Assembly: GCF_014836445.1 (NCBI RefSeq)
Contig: NZ_JACSQV010000006.1
Coordinates: 1 to 64,000 of the forward strand
Source: Cellulomonas avistercoris
Lineage (GTDB): Bacteria; Actinomycetota; Actinomycetes; Actinomycetales; Cellulomonadaceae
Reading direction: 5' to 3'
Length of the DNA: 64,000 nucleotides
Both the position numbers and the translations under genes were made by a program. Shown piece after piece: positions 10,616 through 22,094 of this stretch (positions within the stretch are counted from its first letter, which is position 1; each line of letters begins with the position of its first letter). The notes beneath the pieces were generated by a model that was given only the letters and a program-made list of their open reading frames with translations, did no database searches and had not been told where the DNA came from.

Positions 10616-13266
10616 CCACCACGACCCCGAGGGCCACCGACACCACGCCCCTGGTGCCGGCCGCGCCGCCCGTCGTGGCTCCCGAGCCGACCGCGACGGT
10701 GACGTTCACGGTCGACGGCATCGAGACGACCGTGCCGAAGGGCACGCTCGTCATCCGCGCCGCCGAGCAGCTCGGGATCCAGATCCCGCGGTTCTGCGAC
10801 CACCCGCTGCTCGCGCCCGCCGGCGCGTGCCGCCAGTGCCTCGTCGAGGTGTGGGCACCCGGCCGCGACGGCAACGTCGCCAAGATGCCCAAGCCGCAGG
10901 CGTCGTGCACGCTCGAGGCCACCCCGGGCATGCAGGTCAAGACGCAGCACACGTCGCCCGAGGCCGACAAGGCCCAGCACGGCGTCATGGAGCTGCTGCT
11001 CATCAACCACCCGCTCGACTGCCCGGTCTGCGACAAGGGCGGCGAGTGCCCCCTGCAGAACCAGGCGATGAGCAACGGGCGCGCCGCGACGCGGTTCGTC
11101 GACGTCAAGCGGACGTTCCCCAAGCCGATCGCCGTCTCGACGCAGATCCTGCTCGACCGTGAGCGGTGCATCCTGTGCCAGCGGTGCACGCGGTTCTCCG
11201 AGGAGATCGCGGGCGACGTGTGGATCGACCTGCAGAAGCGCGGTGCCGCGCAGCAGATCGGCACGTTCGACACCCGGGTGCTGGGGTTCGCGGGCGACAC
11301 GCCCGTGGGCGCGTCCACGCTCGACACGAGCGGCCGGCCGTTCGCCTCGTACTTCTCGGGCAACACCGTGCAGATCTGCCCGGTCGGCGCGCTCACGTCC
11401 GCCGCCTACCGGTTCCGCTCGCGGCCGTTCGACCTCGTGTCGGCGGCGTCGATCGCGGAGCACGACGCCAACGGCTCCGCGATCCGCGTCGACCACCGGC
11501 GCGGCGTGGTGCTGCGGCGCCTCGCGGGCGACGACCCGGCGGTCAACCAGGAGTGGATCACCGACAAGGACCGGTTCGGGTTCCACTGGCAGTCGGCGCC
11601 GGACCGCGTCACGACGCCGCTCGTGCGCCGGCAGCTGGCCGACGGCACGCGCGGCGAGCTCGAGCCGTGCTCGTGGACCGAGGCGCTCGACACGGCCGCC
11701 GCCGGGCTGCGGGGCGCGACCGTGGGCGTGCTGCCCGGGGGGCGCCTCACGCTCGAGGACGCCTACGCGTACTCCAAGCTCGCACGCACCGTGCTCGGCA
11801 CCAACGACGTCGACCACCGCGCGCGTCCGCACTCGGCGGAGGAGGAGGCCTTCCTCGGTCACCACGTCGCCGGCCGCACGCTGCGCGTGACGTTCGGTGA
11901 CCTGGCGGCCGCACCTGCCGTGCTGTGCGTCGGGTACGAGCCCGAGGAGGAGGGCGGCATCGCCTTCCTGCGGCTGCGCTCGTCGGTCGTCGCCGGCCGC
12001 ACGCGGGTCTTCGCGGTCGCCGCACTGGCCAGCCGCGGCATCGAGCGGCTCGACGGCACGCTCCTGGCCGCCGCCCCGGGCACCGAGCCCGAGGTGCTCG
12101 ACGCGATCACGACGGGCGCGGACGACGTGCTCGGCGTCACCGCCGAGGCGCTGGGTGCCGAGGGCGCCGTGATCCTCGTCGGTGAGCGTGCGGCGACGGT
12201 GCCCGGTGCGCTGACCGCCGTGCTGCGCCTCGCCGAGCGCACGGGGGCACGCGTCGCGTGGATCCCGCGGCGTGCCGGTGAGCGCGGTGCGATCGAGGCC
12301 GGCACGCTGCCGACGCTCCTGCCGGGCGGACGCCCGGTCGCCGACCCGTCGGCGCGCGTCGACGTGGCCGCCGTCTGGGGCGTCGACGACCTGCCCGCGA
12401 CGCCGGGACGCAGCGCCGACGAGATCCTCGCCGCAGCCGCGGCCGGGCAGCTCGGTGCGCTCGTCGTCGGCGGCGTGGACCCGGCCGACCACGCGGACCC
12501 CGTGCTCGCGCGGGCCGCGCTCGACGCCGTGCCGTTCCTCGTCTCGCTCGAGGTGCGGCGCAGCGAGGTCACCGACCGCGCGGACGTCGTGCTGCCCGTG
12601 GCCCCGCCGGTCGAGAAGGCCGGCACGTTCGTCACCTGGGAGGGGCGTCCGCGCCCGTTCGCGCAGGTGCTCACGACGACCCACCTGTCCGACTTCCGCG
12701 TGCTCGACCGGCTGGCCGACGCCCTGGGCGCCGACCTCGGTCTGCTCACGCTGGCGGACGTGCACGCCGAGCTGGACCAGCTCGGCGGCTGGGACGGCGT
12801 CCGCGTCGAGCAGCCCGCGACGAGCCCGGCGGAGCCGCCCGCGGTGCCACCGGGTCACGCGGTGCTCGCGACGTGGCACCAGCTGCTCGACGCCGGTCGT
12901 CTGCAGGACGGCGAGCCGTACCTGGCGGGCACCGCGAAGCAGCCGGTCGCGCGCGTCTCGCCGGTGACCGCGCAGGCGGCGGGTCTCGCCGACGGCGACG
13001 ACGTGGCCGTCAGCACGGACCGCGGCACGGTTACGGCAGCGGTGCAGGTCACCGACATGGCCGACCACGTCGTGTGGCTGGCGACCAACCCGCGCGGTGC
13101 CGCGGTGCGCGACGTGCTCGGTGCGGTCGGTGGCACGGTCGTCCGGCTCGCACCCGCGGGCCGCAGCGACGCCCCGGGCGTCACGGCGCACGCCGGCTCC
13201 GGACTGACCGGGGACACCGCGGAGGCCGTCGCCGGCGTCCGCGTGGACGAGGAGGAGCGGGCATGA
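10612..13266 (+). CDS. nuoG: NADH-quinone oxidoreductase subunit G
   Basis: An 884-aa, 75-kDa-type subunit. An N-terminal ferredoxin fold carries [2Fe-2S] ligands ([19 protein letters not shown]), followed by [15 protein letters not shown] and the ligand set in [16 protein letters not shown]; a later cysteine lies in [10 protein letters not shown]. The C-terminal half is a molybdopterin-oxidoreductase-like domain without visible catalytic function, as usual for NuoG. Several ATGs lie within the first codons; the one overlapping the nuoF stop (ATGA) is used here. Confidence 0.94.
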   Translation: MTTTTPRATDTTPLVPAAPPVVAPEPTATVTFTVDGIETTVPKGTLVIRAAEQLGIQIPRFCDHPLLAPAGACRQCLVEVWAPGRDGNVAKMPKPQASCTLEATPGMQVKTQHTSPEADKAQHGVMELLLINHPLDCPVCDKGGECPLQNQAMSNGRAATRFVDVKRTFPKPIAVSTQILLDRERCILCQRCTRFSEEIAGDVWIDLQKRGAAQQIGTFDTRVLGFAGDTPVGASTLDTSGRPFASYFSGNTVQICPVGALTSAAYRFRSRPFDLVSAASIAEHDANGSAIRVDHRRGVVLRRLAGDDPAVNQEWITDKDRFGFHWQSAPDRVTTPLVRRQLADGTRGELEPCSWTEALDTAAAGLRGATVGVLPGGRLTLEDAYAYSKLARTVLGTNDVDHRARPHSAEEEAFLGHHVAGRTLRVTFGDLAAAPAVLCVGYEPEEEGGIAFLRLRSSVVAGRTRVFAVAALASRGIERLDGTLLAAAPGTEPEVLDAITTGADDVLGVTAEALGAEGAVILVGERAATVPGALTAVLRLAERTGARVAWIPRRAGERGAIEAGTLPTLLPGGRPVADPSARVDVAAVWGVDDLPATPGRSADEILAAAAAGQLGALVVGGVDPADHADPVLARAALDAVPFLVSLEVRRSEVTDRADVVLPVAPPVEKAGTFVTWEGRPRPFAQVLTTTHLSDFRVLDRLADALGADLGLLTLADVHAELDQLGGWDGVRVEQPATSPAEPPAVPPGHAVLATWHQLLDAGRLQDGEPYLAGTAKQPVARVSPVTAQAAGLADGDDVAVSTDRGTVTAAVQVTDMADHVVWLATNPRGAAVRDVLGAVGGTVVRLAPAGRSDAPGVTAHAGSGLTGDTAEAVAGVRVDEEERA

Positions 13267-14639
13267 GCGGGTGGGCCACGGCGCTGGGTGCGCTGCCGAC
13301 CGCGGTCGGCGGCGGGACGGCCGGCCCGGTCTCGGCGGACTTCAGCCAGGACGTGTTCTGGGTGTGGCTGCTCAAGGCCGTCGGGATCATCGTCTTCCTG
13401 CTGACCAGCGTCCTGATCGCCATCTGGTTCGAGCGGCGGGTCGTCGCGCGCATGCAGCTGCGTCCAGGGCCCAACGTGCACGGGCCGCTCGGCCTGCTGC
13501 AGTCGCTCGCGGACGCCATGAAGCTCCTGGTCAAGGAGGACGTCACCGTCCGGGCGGCGGACAAGCTCGTCTACATCCTCGCGCCGATGATCGCGGTGCT
13601 GTGCTCGCTGCTGGTGTACGCGGTCATCCCGTTCGGGCCCGAGGTGAGCATCTTCGGGGTCGTCACGCCGCTGCAGCTCACGGACTTCTCCGTGGCCGTG
13701 CTCTACATCCTGGCGTGCGCGGCGGTCGGCGTGTACGGCATCGTCCTGGGCGGCTGGTCCTCCAACTCGACGTACCCGCTGCTCGGTGGCGTCCGCTCGA
13801 CCGCGCAGGTCATCTCCTACGAGCTCGCGATGGGCCTGTCGCTGGTCAGCGTGTTCATCATGGCCGGGTCGATGTCGACGTCGCAGATCGTGGACTCCCA
13901 GACGCAGATCTGGTGGTTCCTGCCCCTGCTGCCCGCGTTCGTCATCTACCTCATCTCGATGGTCGGCGAGACCAACCGCCTGCCGTTCGACCTCCCCGAG
14001 GCCGAGGGCGAGCTCGTCGGTGGGTACACCACCGAGTACTCGTCGATGAAGTTCGCGTGGTTCTTCCTCGCCGAGTACATCAACATGCTCAACGTGTCGG
14101 CGGTCGCCACCACGCTGTTCTTCGGCGGCTGGCGCGCCCCGTGGCCGATCTCGGCCATCAACGACGGCATGTTCAACACCGGCTGGTGGCCCGTCCTGTG
14201 GTTCGTCGCCAAGGTCTGGCTGTTCATGTTCGTGTTCGTGTGGATCCGCGGCTCGGTGCTGCGCTTCCGGTACGACCAGTTCATGAAGATCGGCTGGAAG
14301 ATCCTCATCCCGGCGGCCCTCGTCTGGGTCGTGTGCGTGACGCTCGTGCAGGCCGCGCGCCAGCTGTGGGACGTCGACCTGCGCACGCTGCTCTTCGGGC
14401 TCGCGGGTGTCGTCGTCGTCGGGCTGGTCCTGTCCTTCCTGGTGCCGGAGAAGAAGCCCGAGCCGACCCCCGAGCCGACGGAGCCGCAGGACTTCGACCC
14501 CTTCGCCGACGGCTACCCGGTGCCGCCGCTGCCGGGGCAGGTCCTGCCCCCGTCCCCCCGCGCGCAGCGCCGCCTCGCGGCGACCGACGCCGCCGACCCG
14601 TCCGAACCCGAGACCCCGCTGGAGGTGCGCGGTGGCTGA
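13263..14639 (+). CDS. nuoH: NADH-quinone oxidoreductase subunit H
   Basis: A 458-aa membrane subunit linking the quinone site to the proton channels. Motifs include the family segment [31 protein letters not shown] and about eight hydrophobic helices. A C-terminal cytoplasmic tail of about 60 residues rich in P and E follows the last helix. The ATG overlaps the nuoG stop (ATGA), and its own stop lies within the GTGGCTGA overlap with nuoI. Confidence 0.95.
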   Translation: MSGWATALGALPTAVGGGTAGPVSADFSQDVFWVWLLKAVGIIVFLLTSVLIAIWFERRVVARMQLRPGPNVHGPLGLLQSLADAMKLLVKEDVTVRAADKLVYILAPMIAVLCSLLVYAVIPFGPEVSIFGVVTPLQLTDFSVAVLYILACAAVGVYGIVLGGWSSNSTYPLLGGVRSTAQVISYELAMGLSLVSVFIMAGSMSTSQIVDSQTQIWWFLPLLPAFVIYLISMVGETNRLPFDLPEAEGELVGGYTTEYSSMKFAWFFLAEYINMLNVSAVATTLFFGGWRAPWPISAINDGMFNTGWWPVLWFVAKVWLFMFVFVWIRGSVLRFRYDQFMKIGWKILIPAALVWVVCVTLVQAARQLWDVDLRTLLFGLAGVVVVGLVLSFLVPEKKPEPTPEPTEPQDFDPFADGYPVPPLPGQVLPPSPRAQRRLAATDAADPSEPETPLEVRGG

Positions 14640-15450
14640 GCAGCGCAAGAAGAGGCCCGCGCCCGACGCGTCCGCGTCCGGTGCGGGTGCGCCCGGTGGC
14701 CAGGTGCAGCCCACGCCGCGTACCGGCGGGGCCGTCGACCGCCCGTCGTCCGAGTACGAGTCGCTCATCGAGAAGCGCTCGGGCCTGAGCGAGCTGCTCG
14801 CGCCCGTCGCCGGCTTCGGCGTGACGTTCGCGAACATGTTCAAGCCCACCGTCACGGAGCAGTACCCGCGCGAGCAGGTGCCGACCAAGCCGCGCTACCA
14901 CGGCCGGCACCAGCTCAACCGCTACGCCGACGGCCTCGAGAAGTGCATCGGCTGCGAGCTGTGCGCGTGGGCGTGCCCCGCGGACGCGATCTACGTCGAG
15001 GGCGGCGACAACACCCCCGACGCGCAGTTCTCGCCGGGGGAGCGCTACGGCCGCGTCTACCAGATCAACTACCTGCGCTGCATCTTCTGCGGCCTGTGCA
15101 TCGAGGCGTGCCCCACGCGCGCCCTGACGATGACCAACGAGTACGAGCTGGCCGGCCCGACGCGTCCCGGGATGATCTGGGAGAAGCAGGACCTGCTCGC
15201 GCCGCTGCGCTCGGGACAGCTCGCCGCGCCGCACCCGATGGTCGAGGGGACGTCCGACACGGACTACTACCGCGGTGAGGTCACCGGGGTCACGGACGAC
15301 CAGGTCGCGTGGGTCGCGGAGCACCGGCCCGACGACCCGACGCTGCCCGAGAACGCCGCGAAGGGTGCCACGGTCCCCGACCTGGGCGAGACGCGTCTCG
15401 CGCAGCGCGCGATCACGGCCGCCGCGCACCGCCAGGGGGGTGCCAGGTGA
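14632..15450 (+). CDS. nuoI: NADH-quinone oxidoreductase subunit I
   Basis: A 272-aa, 23-kDa-type subunit with two 4Fe-4S ferredoxin motifs, [12 protein letters not shown] and [12 protein letters not shown], which carry clusters N6a and N6b toward NuoB. A proline/alanine-rich N-terminal extension of about 45 residues precedes the core. The GTG start overlaps the nuoH stop by 8 bp; no better ATG is available upstream in frame. The C-terminal 70 residues are also longer than in enterobacteria. Confidence 0.94.
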   Translation: MAEQRKKRPAPDASASGAGAPGGQVQPTPRTGGAVDRPSSEYESLIEKRSGLSELLAPVAGFGVTFANMFKPTVTEQYPREQVPTKPRYHGRHQLNRYADGLEKCIGCELCAWACPADAIYVEGGDNTPDAQFSPGERYGRVYQINYLRCIFCGLCIEACPTRALTMTNEYELAGPTRPGMIWEKQDLLAPLRSGQLAAPHPMVEGTSDTDYYRGEVTGVTDDQVAWVAEHRPDDPTLPENAAKGATVPDLGETRLAQRAITAAAHRQGGAR

Positions 15451-16415
15451 ACCCGCTGCTCACCGCGCTGCCGGCCGCCGCCGGCGCGCTGACGGACTCC
15501 GGCCAGACGAGCACGGCCGAGGCCGTGCTGTTCTGGGTCCTCGCGCCGCTCATGGTGCTCGCGGCGCTGGGCCTGCTCCTGGCCCGCAAGGCCGTGCACG
15601 CGGCGCTGGCGGTCATCTTCATCATGATCTCGCTCGCGTTCATGTACGTCGCCCAGGGGGCCGAGTTCCTCGGCGTCGTGCAGGTCGTCGTCTACACCGG
15701 CGCCGTGATGATGCTCTTCCTGTTCGTCCTCATGCTCGTCGGCGTCGACCGCTCGGACTCGCTCGTGGAGACCATCCGCGGCCAGCGCTGGATCGGCGTG
15801 CTCGCGGGCCTCGGGCTGGGTGTCGTGCTCGCAGGCGTCGTCGGACGGGCCACGTACGACCCGCCGGTCGGGCTCGCCGAGGCGAACGCGCCGTCGAACC
15901 CCGAGGCCGTCGCGCACGTGCTCTTCGCCGACCACGTGCTGGCCATGGAGGCCGTCGGCGCCCTGCTGGTCGTCGCGGCGCTCGGTGCCCTGGTGCTCAC
16001 GCACCGCGGTCGCCTCGTGCCGAAGGTGGGCCAGCGCGAGCGCGCCGAGCGCCGCCTGCGCGACGGCGTGCACCCGGTCTCGCTGCCTGCCCCCGGCGTC
16101 TACGCCCGGCACAACGCCATGGACGTCCCGGCGCTGCTGCCCGACGGCACGCCGCTCGAGAGCTCGGTGCCGCGCGTGCTGCGCGTGCGCGGGCAGGAGG
16201 CGGACGCGCGCGAGTACGCGGCGCGCATCGACCGTGTCCTCGCGGGCGGCTGGGCGGTCGGCGCGGGCACGTTCACGTCCGACGACGAGTACGTCGGGGG
16301 CCCGCAGGGCGCCGTCACCGGTGGGGTCGTCGTGCACGACCCCTCCGCCGGGCCGGACGGCCCCGCGGACCGGCCGACCGACGCCCCGACCCACGACGAG
16401 GAGGACGGCCGGTGA
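15447..16415 (+). CDS. nuoJ: NADH-quinone oxidoreductase subunit J
   Basis: A 322-aa membrane subunit with five hydrophobic helices in the first 180 residues, including the family segment [17 protein letters not shown]. The remaining 140 residues form a hydrophilic C-terminal extension, longer than the roughly 165-aa total of the E. coli protein but of the type seen in actinobacteria. GTG start overlaps the nuoI stop (GTGA). Confidence 0.93.
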   Translation: MNPLLTALPAAAGALTDSGQTSTAEAVLFWVLAPLMVLAALGLLLARKAVHAALAVIFIMISLAFMYVAQGAEFLGVVQVVVYTGAVMMLFLFVLMLVGVDRSDSLVETIRGQRWIGVLAGLGLGVVLAGVVGRATYDPPVGLAEANAPSNPEAVAHVLFADHVLAMEAVGALLVVAALGALVLTHRGRLVPKVGQRERAERRLRDGVHPVSLPAPGVYARHNAMDVPALLPDGTPLESSVPRVLRVRGQEADAREYAARIDRVLAGGWAVGAGTFTSDDEYVGGPQGAVTGGVVVHDPSAGPDGPADRPTDAPTHDEEDGR

Positions 16416-16711
16416 GCCTCACCCACTACCTGGTGCTGGCCGCGATCCTGTTCGCGATCGGCGCGACCACGGTGCTGCTGCGGCGCAACGCGATCATCGT
16501 GTTCATGGGCGTCGAGCTGATGCTCAACTCGACCAACCTGCTGCTCGTGACGTTCGCGCGCCTGCACGGCAACCTGTCCGGCCAGGTGCTCGCGTTCTTC
16601 GTCATGGTCGTCGCGGCGGCCGAGGTGGTCGTCGGGCTGGCGATCATCGTCTCCATCTTCCGGACCAGGCGCTCGGCGTCGGTCGACGACGTCAACCTGC
16701 TGAAGAGCTGA
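16412..16711 (+). CDS. nuoK: NADH-quinone oxidoreductase subunit K
   Basis: A 99-aa membrane subunit with three helices. The conserved glutamate lies in [14 protein letters not shown], and the second one in [12 protein letters not shown]; both belong to the proton path. GTG start overlapping the nuoJ stop (GTGA), standard family length. Confidence 0.95.
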   Translation: MSLTHYLVLAAILFAIGATTVLLRRNAIIVFMGVELMLNSTNLLLVTFARLHGNLSGQVLAFFVMVVAAAEVVVGLAIIVSIFRTRRSASVDDVNLLKS

Positions 16712-16721
16712 GGGGCAGCAC

Positions 16722-18707
16722 GTGCACACCCTGATCTCCCTGACCGCGCCTGCCGTGCTGCCGGCGGTCGACCCGGTCGTCGCGGCCCCCGAGTGGAGCG
16801 GCGGGCAGGCGGCCGTCTGGCTCGTCGCGCTGCCGCTGCTGTCCGCTGCGGTGCTCCTGCTGCTCGGCCGCCGTGCCGACCGGTGGGGCCACTGGCTCGG
16901 CGTCCTCGCCTCGGCCGGCGCCTTCGTCGTCGGCGTCGTGCTGCTCCTGGCCGTGCTCGGCCAGCCCGCGGGCCAGCGCGTGCACGACGTGCACCTGGCC
17001 ACGTGGCTGGACGCCGGCGCCCTGAGCATCGACGCCGGCCTGCGGGTGGACCCGCTGTCGCTGACGTTCGTCCTGCTCGTGACCTTCGTCGGCACCCTGA
17101 TCCACGTGTACTCCGTGGCGTACATGGAGCACGACGCGGCGCGGCGCCGGTTCTTCGCCTACCTCAACCTGTTCGTCGCGGCGATGCTCCTGCTGGTCCT
17201 CGCGGACTCGTACGTGCTGCTCTTCGTCGGCTGGGAGGGCGTCGGCCTCGCGTCGTACCTGCTCATCGGGTTCTGGAACCACCACACGCCGTACGCGGTC
17301 GCCGCGAAGAAGGCGTTCGTGGCCAACCGCATCGGCGACGTCGGCCTCCTGGTCGCGATGGGGCTGCTGTTCGCGACGTTCGGGAGCCTCGACTTCGCGA
17401 CCGTCGAGGCGGGTGCCGTCTCCGGCGACGTCTCGCAGGGCACGCTCACCGCGATCGGCCTCATGCTCCTGCTCGCCGCGTGCGGCAAGTCGGCGCAGTT
17501 CCCGCTGCAGTCGTGGCTCGGTGACGCGATGGCCGGCCCGACGCCCGTGTCGGCGCTCATCCACGCCGCGACCATGGTCACCGCGGGCGTCTACCTGATC
17601 ATCCGGTCCGGCGCCGTGTTCACGGCCGCGCCGACGGCCCAGCTCGTCGTCGCGATCGTCGGTGCGATCACCCTGCTCTTCGGGGCGATCGTCGGCTGTG
17701 CCAAGGACGACATCAAGAAGGCGCTGGCCGCCTCCACGATGTCGCAGATCGGGTACATGGTGCTGGCCGCGGGCCTGGGGCCCATCGGCTACGCGTTCGC
17801 GATCTTCCACCTGGTGACGCACGGCTTCTTCAAGGCCGGCATGTTCCTCGGTGCCGGGTCCGTCATGCACGGCATGGACGACCAGGTCGACATGCGGCGC
17901 TTCGGCGGCCTCGGCCGGTACATGAAGATCACGTACTTCACGTTCATGGCCGGCTGGCTCGCGATCCTCGGGATCCCGCCGTTCGCCGGGTTCTTCAGCA
18001 AGGACAAGATCATCGAGGCGGCGTTCGTGCCCGTCGACGGTCAGCCGTGGCGCGCGTGGGTCTTCGGCGGCGTCGCGCTCGTCGGCGCGGGCATCACGGC
18101 CTTCTACATGTCCCGCCTGTTCTTCATGACGTTCGAGGGGCAGAAGCGCTGGAGCAGGAAGAAGGACGGCAGCGAGCAGCACCCGCACGAGTCCCCGGCG
18201 CTGATGACCTGGCCGATGATCGTGCTCGCGGTCGGGTCCGTCGGTCTGGGCTGGGTGCTCTCGAGCGTCGGCTTCGTCGAGTGGCTCGAGCCGTCCGTCG
18301 GGCACGCCGAGCACGGCGAGCCCGTGCTCGCGGTCCCGGTCCTCATCGGGCTCACGCTCGTCGCCGTGGCGCTCGGGCTCGTCCTCGCGTGGCGCCACTA
18401 CGCGGTCTCGACCGTGCCGGTGACGCCGCCCCTGGGCACCGTGGTCACCCGTGCCGCGCGCGTCGACCTCTACCAGGACGCCGTCAACGACGCGCTGCTC
18501 GTCGCACCCGGCCAGTACCTCACGCGGTCGCTGGTGTACGGCGACAAGGCCGTGGTCGACGGTGCGGTGACCGGGGTCGCCCGGGCGACGGTCGGCGTCG
18601 GTGACGTCGTCCGCCGGGTCCAGAACGGGTTCGCCCGCTCGTACGCCGCCGTCATGGTCGTCGGCGTCGTCGCGCTGGCGGTCGTCGTCCTCGCCGTGCG
18701 CGGCTGA
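16722..18707 (+). CDS. nuoL: NADH-quinone oxidoreductase subunit L
   Basis: A 661-aa antiporter-like proton-pumping subunit with many transmembrane helices. Family motifs are [47 protein letters not shown] and [13 protein letters not shown]. The GTG at 16722 lies 10 bp beyond nuoK and is preceded by GAGGGGCAG, a usable ribosome-binding site. Length is within the family range. Confidence 0.95.
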   Translation: MHTLISLTAPAVLPAVDPVVAAPEWSGGQAAVWLVALPLLSAAVLLLLGRRADRWGHWLGVLASAGAFVVGVVLLLAVLGQPAGQRVHDVHLATWLDAGALSIDAGLRVDPLSLTFVLLVTFVGTLIHVYSVAYMEHDAARRRFFAYLNLFVAAMLLLVLADSYVLLFVGWEGVGLASYLLIGFWNHHTPYAVAAKKAFVANRIGDVGLLVAMGLLFATFGSLDFATVEAGAVSGDVSQGTLTAIGLMLLLAACGKSAQFPLQSWLGDAMAGPTPVSALIHAATMVTAGVYLIIRSGAVFTAAPTAQLVVAIVGAITLLFGAIVGCAKDDIKKALAASTMSQIGYMVLAAGLGPIGYAFAIFHLVTHGFFKAGMFLGAGSVMHGMDDQVDMRRFGGLGRYMKITYFTFMAGWLAILGIPPFAGFFSKDKIIEAAFVPVDGQPWRAWVFGGVALVGAGITAFYMSRLFFMTFEGQKRWSRKKDGSEQHPHESPALMTWPMIVLAVGSVGLGWVLSSVGFVEWLEPSVGHAEHGEPVLAVPVLIGLTLVAVALGLVLAWRHYAVSTVPVTPPLGTVVTRAARVDLYQDAVNDALLVAPGQYLTRSLVYGDKAVVDGAVTGVARATVGVGDVVRRVQNGFARSYAAVMVVGVVALAVVVLAVRG

Positions 18708-18737
18708 CCGAAGAGCCGACAGGAGATCTGAGAACTG

Positions 18738-20300
18738 ATGTCGAACTTCCCCTGGCTCACCGCGCTGGTGGTGCTGCCGCTGCTCGGCGCCGCGGCCCTG
18801 TGGCTGCTGCCCGCCGGCGCCCGTGCGCGTGCACGGACGGTCGCGCTCGGGTTCGCGCTCGCCGAGGTCCTGCTCGCGGTCGCGGCCTTCGCGGCCTTCG
18901 ACACGGCCGAGGCGGCGACGCACCAGCTCGTCGAGACGGCGCCCTGGATCCCGGCGCTCGGGGTCTCGTGGGCGCTCGGCGTCGACGGCGTCGGGCTCGC
19001 GCTGATCGGAATGTCGGTGGTCCTGGTGCCGCTGGTCGTGCTGGCGGCGTGGCGCGAGCAGGGCTCCACGGACGGCCCCACCGACCGCCTGCGGCACTAC
19101 CTGGCGCTCGTCCTGCTGCTCGAGGCGTTCATCGTCCTGGTGTTCGCGGCGCGTGACGTCTTCCTGTTCTACGTCGTCTTCGAGGCGATGCTCATCCCCG
19201 TCTACTTCATGATCGGCGCGTTCGGCGGCGCCCAGCGGCGCTACGCCGCCGTGAAGTTCCTGCTGTACTCGCTGGCCGGCGGGCTCGTCATGCTCGTGGG
19301 CGTCATCGCGCTGTACCTGCAGGGCCCGGGCGGCCCCGAGGGCTTCCTCGTGGAGAACCTCGTCGGCCTCGACCTCGACCCGACGGTCGAGAAGTGGCTG
19401 TTCCTGTCGTTCTTCCTGGCCTTCGCCATCAAGGCGCCGATGTTCCCCGTGCACACCTGGCTGCCCGATGCGGCGCAGCAGGCACCCGCCGGGACGTCGA
19501 CGCTGCTGGTCGGCGTCCTCGACAAGGTCGGCACGTTCGGGATGCTCACGCTGTGCCTGCCGCTGTTCCCCGCGGCGTCCCGCTGGGCCGCTCCCGTGGT
19601 CATCGTGCTCGCGGTCGTGTCGATCCTGTACGGGGCGCTGCTGGCCATCGGCCAGAAGGACATGATGCGGCTGGTCGCGTACACGTCCGTGTCGCACTTC
19701 GGGTTCATCGTGCTGGGCATCTTCGCCTTCACGTCGACCTCGATCGCCGGCTCGTCGTTCTACATGGTCAACCACGGGCTCTCGACGGGTGCGCTGTTCC
19801 TGCTCGTCGGGTTCCTCGCCGCGCGGCGCGGCTCGCAGCAGATCGTCGACTTCGGCGGCCTGCAGAAGGTCGTGCCGGTGCTCGCGGGCCTGTTCCTCGT
19901 CGTCGGACTGTCGGCCCTGTCCCTGCCGGGGCTCTCGACGTTCGTCAGCGAGTTCCTCGTCATCGTCGGCACCTTCGCGCGCCACCCGGCGGCGGCGGTC
20001 GTCGCGACGCTCGGCGTCGTGCTCGCCGCGATCTACGTCCTGTGGCTCTACCAGCGCGTGTTCACCGGGCCCGTCCGGCCCGAGCTCGCGACCATGACCG
20101 ACGCCGGCGCGCGCGAGCGCTGGGTCGTCGGTCCGCTCATCGCGCTCATGCTGGTCCTCGGGTTCGTGCCCGGGCCGGCGCTCGACCTGGTCCGGCCGCC
20201 TGCGCAGGAGAGCATCGCGCAGCTCGGTGTCGACGACGTCGAGCCCACGGCGGCGCCGTGGGTCGCCATCCCCGCCGGTACCGAAGGGAGTGACCAGTGA
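18738..20300 (+). CDS. nuoM: NADH-quinone oxidoreductase subunit M
   Basis: A 520-aa antiporter-like proton-pumping subunit. Signatures include FYVVFEAMLIPVYFMIGAFG, KAPMFPVHTWLPDAA, GTSTLLVGVLDKVG and VAYTSVSHFGFIVLG. The ATG is preceded by an AGGAGAT ribosome-binding site. The stop overlaps the GTG start of nuoN. Confidence 0.95.
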   Translation: MSNFPWLTALVVLPLLGAAALWLLPAGARARARTVALGFALAEVLLAVAAFAAFDTAEAATHQLVETAPWIPALGVSWALGVDGVGLALIGMSVVLVPLVVLAAWREQGSTDGPTDRLRHYLALVLLLEAFIVLVFAARDVFLFYVVFEAMLIPVYFMIGAFGGAQRRYAAVKFLLYSLAGGLVMLVGVIALYLQGPGGPEGFLVENLVGLDLDPTVEKWLFLSFFLAFAIKAPMFPVHTWLPDAAQQAPAGTSTLLVGVLDKVGTFGMLTLCLPLFPAASRWAAPVVIVLAVVSILYGALLAIGQKDMMRLVAYTSVSHFGFIVLGIFAFTSTSIAGSSFYMVNHGLSTGALFLLVGFLAARRGSQQIVDFGGLQKVVPVLAGLFLVVGLSALSLPGLSTFVSEFLVIVGTFARHPAAAVVATLGVVLAAIYVLWLYQRVFTGPVRPELATMTDAGARERWVVGPLIALMLVLGFVPGPALDLVRPPAQESIAQLGVDDVEPTAAPWVAIPAGTEGSDQ

Positions 20301-21997
20301 GCGGCTTCACCGCCCCCGAGATCGCGTGGGGGCCGATGGTCCCCGTGCTGGTCGTGCTGCTGGCGGCCGTCGTCGGCGTGCTGGTCGAGGCGTTCGTGCC
20401 CGCCGCGCGTCGCCGCACCGTGCAGCTCGTCCTGACCCTCGCGTCGCTCGCCGGCGCGCTGCTGGCGGTCGCCGCGCTGTGGTCGGGCGTCGAGCGGACG
20501 GGCGGCACCGACGTGCTGGGCGGCTCGCTCGTCGTCGACGGCCCGACGCTCGTGCTGCAGGCCACGATCGCGCTGCTCGCGCTGCTGTCGACGCTGATCT
20601 TCGCCGACCGTGTCGCCGGCGGGGAGGACGCGTTCGCGCCGTCCGCCGCCGCGGTGCCGGGCTCGGACTACGAGGAGCTCGCGCGGAGCAAGGGCCTGCG
20701 GCAGACCGAGGTCTTCCCGCTCCTGCTGTTCGCCACCGGCGGCATGATGATCTTCCCCGCGACGACCGACCTGCTGACGCTCTTCGTCGCGCTCGAGGTG
20801 CTCTCGCTCCCGCTGTACCTGCTGTCCGGCATGGGCCGGCGCCGGCGCCTGCTCTCGCAGGAGGCGTCGATGAAGTACTTCCTGCTGGGCGCGTTCATCT
20901 CGGCGGTCATGCTGTTCGGCATCGGCCTGCTCTACGGGTACGCCGGCTCGCTGCGGTACGCCGACATCGCGGCGGCCACCGCGACGCCGAACGGGCTCGA
21001 GGGCCTGCTCGTCGTCGGTGCGCTGCTGCTGCTCGCGGGCCTGTTCTTCAAGGTCGGCGCGGTGCCGTTCCACATGTGGACGCCCGACGTCTACCAGGGT
21101 GCCCCGACGCCCGTGACGGCCTTCATGGCCGCCTGCACCAAGGTCGCGGCCTTCGGCGCCCTGCTGCGCGTCGTCTACGGCATGCTGCCGGGGATGGCCT
21201 GGGACCTCGAGGTCGTCCTGTGGGTCGTGGCGATCCTCACGATGGTGGTCGGGACGGTCGCGGCCCTCGTGCAGACCGACGTCAAGCGCCTGCTCGCGTA
21301 CTCGTCGATCGCGCACGCCGGGTTCGTCCTGACGGGCGTCGTCGCGCTGGACGACTCCGGCATCACGGCGGTGCTGTTCTACCTGCTCGCCTACGGCGCG
21401 GCCACGGTGGGTGCCTTCGGGCTCGTGTCGCTGGTCCGCGAGCAGGGCACGGGCGGTGACGAGGCTCCCGCGGTGCTCGGCGAGGCCACGCGCCTGCCGC
21501 AGTGGGCCGGGCTCGGCCGCTCGCACCCGGTGGTGGCGGTCACCTTCACGCTCTTCCTGCTGTCCTTCGCCGGCATCCCGCTCACGGCGGGCTTCGTCGG
21601 CAAGTTCGCGGTGTTCTCCGCGGCGGTGGAGGGCGGGGCGTGGCAGCTCGCGCTGGTCGGTGTGCTCGCCTCGGCCGCGGCGGCGTTCTTCTACGTCCGC
21701 ATCATCGTGCTGATGTTCTTCACGGAGAGCCACGACGCGACCGACGCGGGCCACGCCGAGGTCTCCTCGCTCGCCTCCGGCACCACGGCGGGAGCGGCCG
21801 ACGGCGCCGACCCGGTCCGCGTCCCGGTGGCGGTCGCGACGGCCGAGGCCGAGCGGACCACGCGCACGGTCGTCGTGGGCGGCGAGGGCCTGACGGTGGT
21901 CGCCGTCGCCGTGTGCGCCGCGATCACGGTCGTGCTGGGCGTCGCGCCGTCGCCCGTGCTCGACGCCATCGCGTCGGTGGGGGTCCTGCTGCCGTGA
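20297..21997 (+). CDS. nuoN: NADH-quinone oxidoreductase subunit N
   Basis: A 566-aa antiporter-like proton-pumping subunit and the last nuo gene. Signatures are ALEVLSLPLYLLSG, FKVGAVPFHMWTPDVYQGAP, RLLAYSSIAHAGFVLTG and the late helices LLSFAGIPLTAGFVGKF. A hydrophilic loop near residues 475-520 precedes the last helix. GTG start overlaps the nuoM stop (GTGA). No hairpin terminator is apparent in the 97 bp that follow. Confidence 0.94.
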   Translation: MSGFTAPEIAWGPMVPVLVVLLAAVVGVLVEAFVPAARRRTVQLVLTLASLAGALLAVAALWSGVERTGGTDVLGGSLVVDGPTLVLQATIALLALLSTLIFADRVAGGEDAFAPSAAAVPGSDYEELARSKGLRQTEVFPLLLFATGGMMIFPATTDLLTLFVALEVLSLPLYLLSGMGRRRRLLSQEASMKYFLLGAFISAVMLFGIGLLYGYAGSLRYADIAAATATPNGLEGLLVVGALLLLAGLFFKVGAVPFHMWTPDVYQGAPTPVTAFMAACTKVAAFGALLRVVYGMLPGMAWDLEVVLWVVAILTMVVGTVAALVQTDVKRLLAYSSIAHAGFVLTGVVALDDSGITAVLFYLLAYGAATVGAFGLVSLVREQGTGGDEAPAVLGEATRLPQWAGLGRSHPVVAVTFTLFLLSFAGIPLTAGFVGKFAVFSAAVEGGAWQLALVGVLASAAAAFFYVRIIVLMFFTESHDATDAGHAEVSSLASGTTAGAADGADPVRVPVAVATAEAERTTRTVVVGGEGLTVVAVAVCAAITVVLGVAPSPVLDAIASVGVLLP

Positions 21998-22082
21998 GCC
22001 GACGGGGACGGCGCCGAAGGGGCGGACCGGGAGCGACCGGACATCACGCCCGCTCGGTTCCTTCCCGCGGCCGTCGTGCGGA

Positions 22083-22094
22083 TAGGTTCGTGCT
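22083..22094 (+). promoter_or_regulatory. Leaderless-type -10 before the polyprenyl synthase
   Basis: TAGGTT (22083-22088) lies 6 bp before the GTG start at 22095, the spacing expected if transcription begins at the start codon. No ribosome-binding site is visible in front of the GTG. This would give a separate transcript from nuo. Confidence 0.45.
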
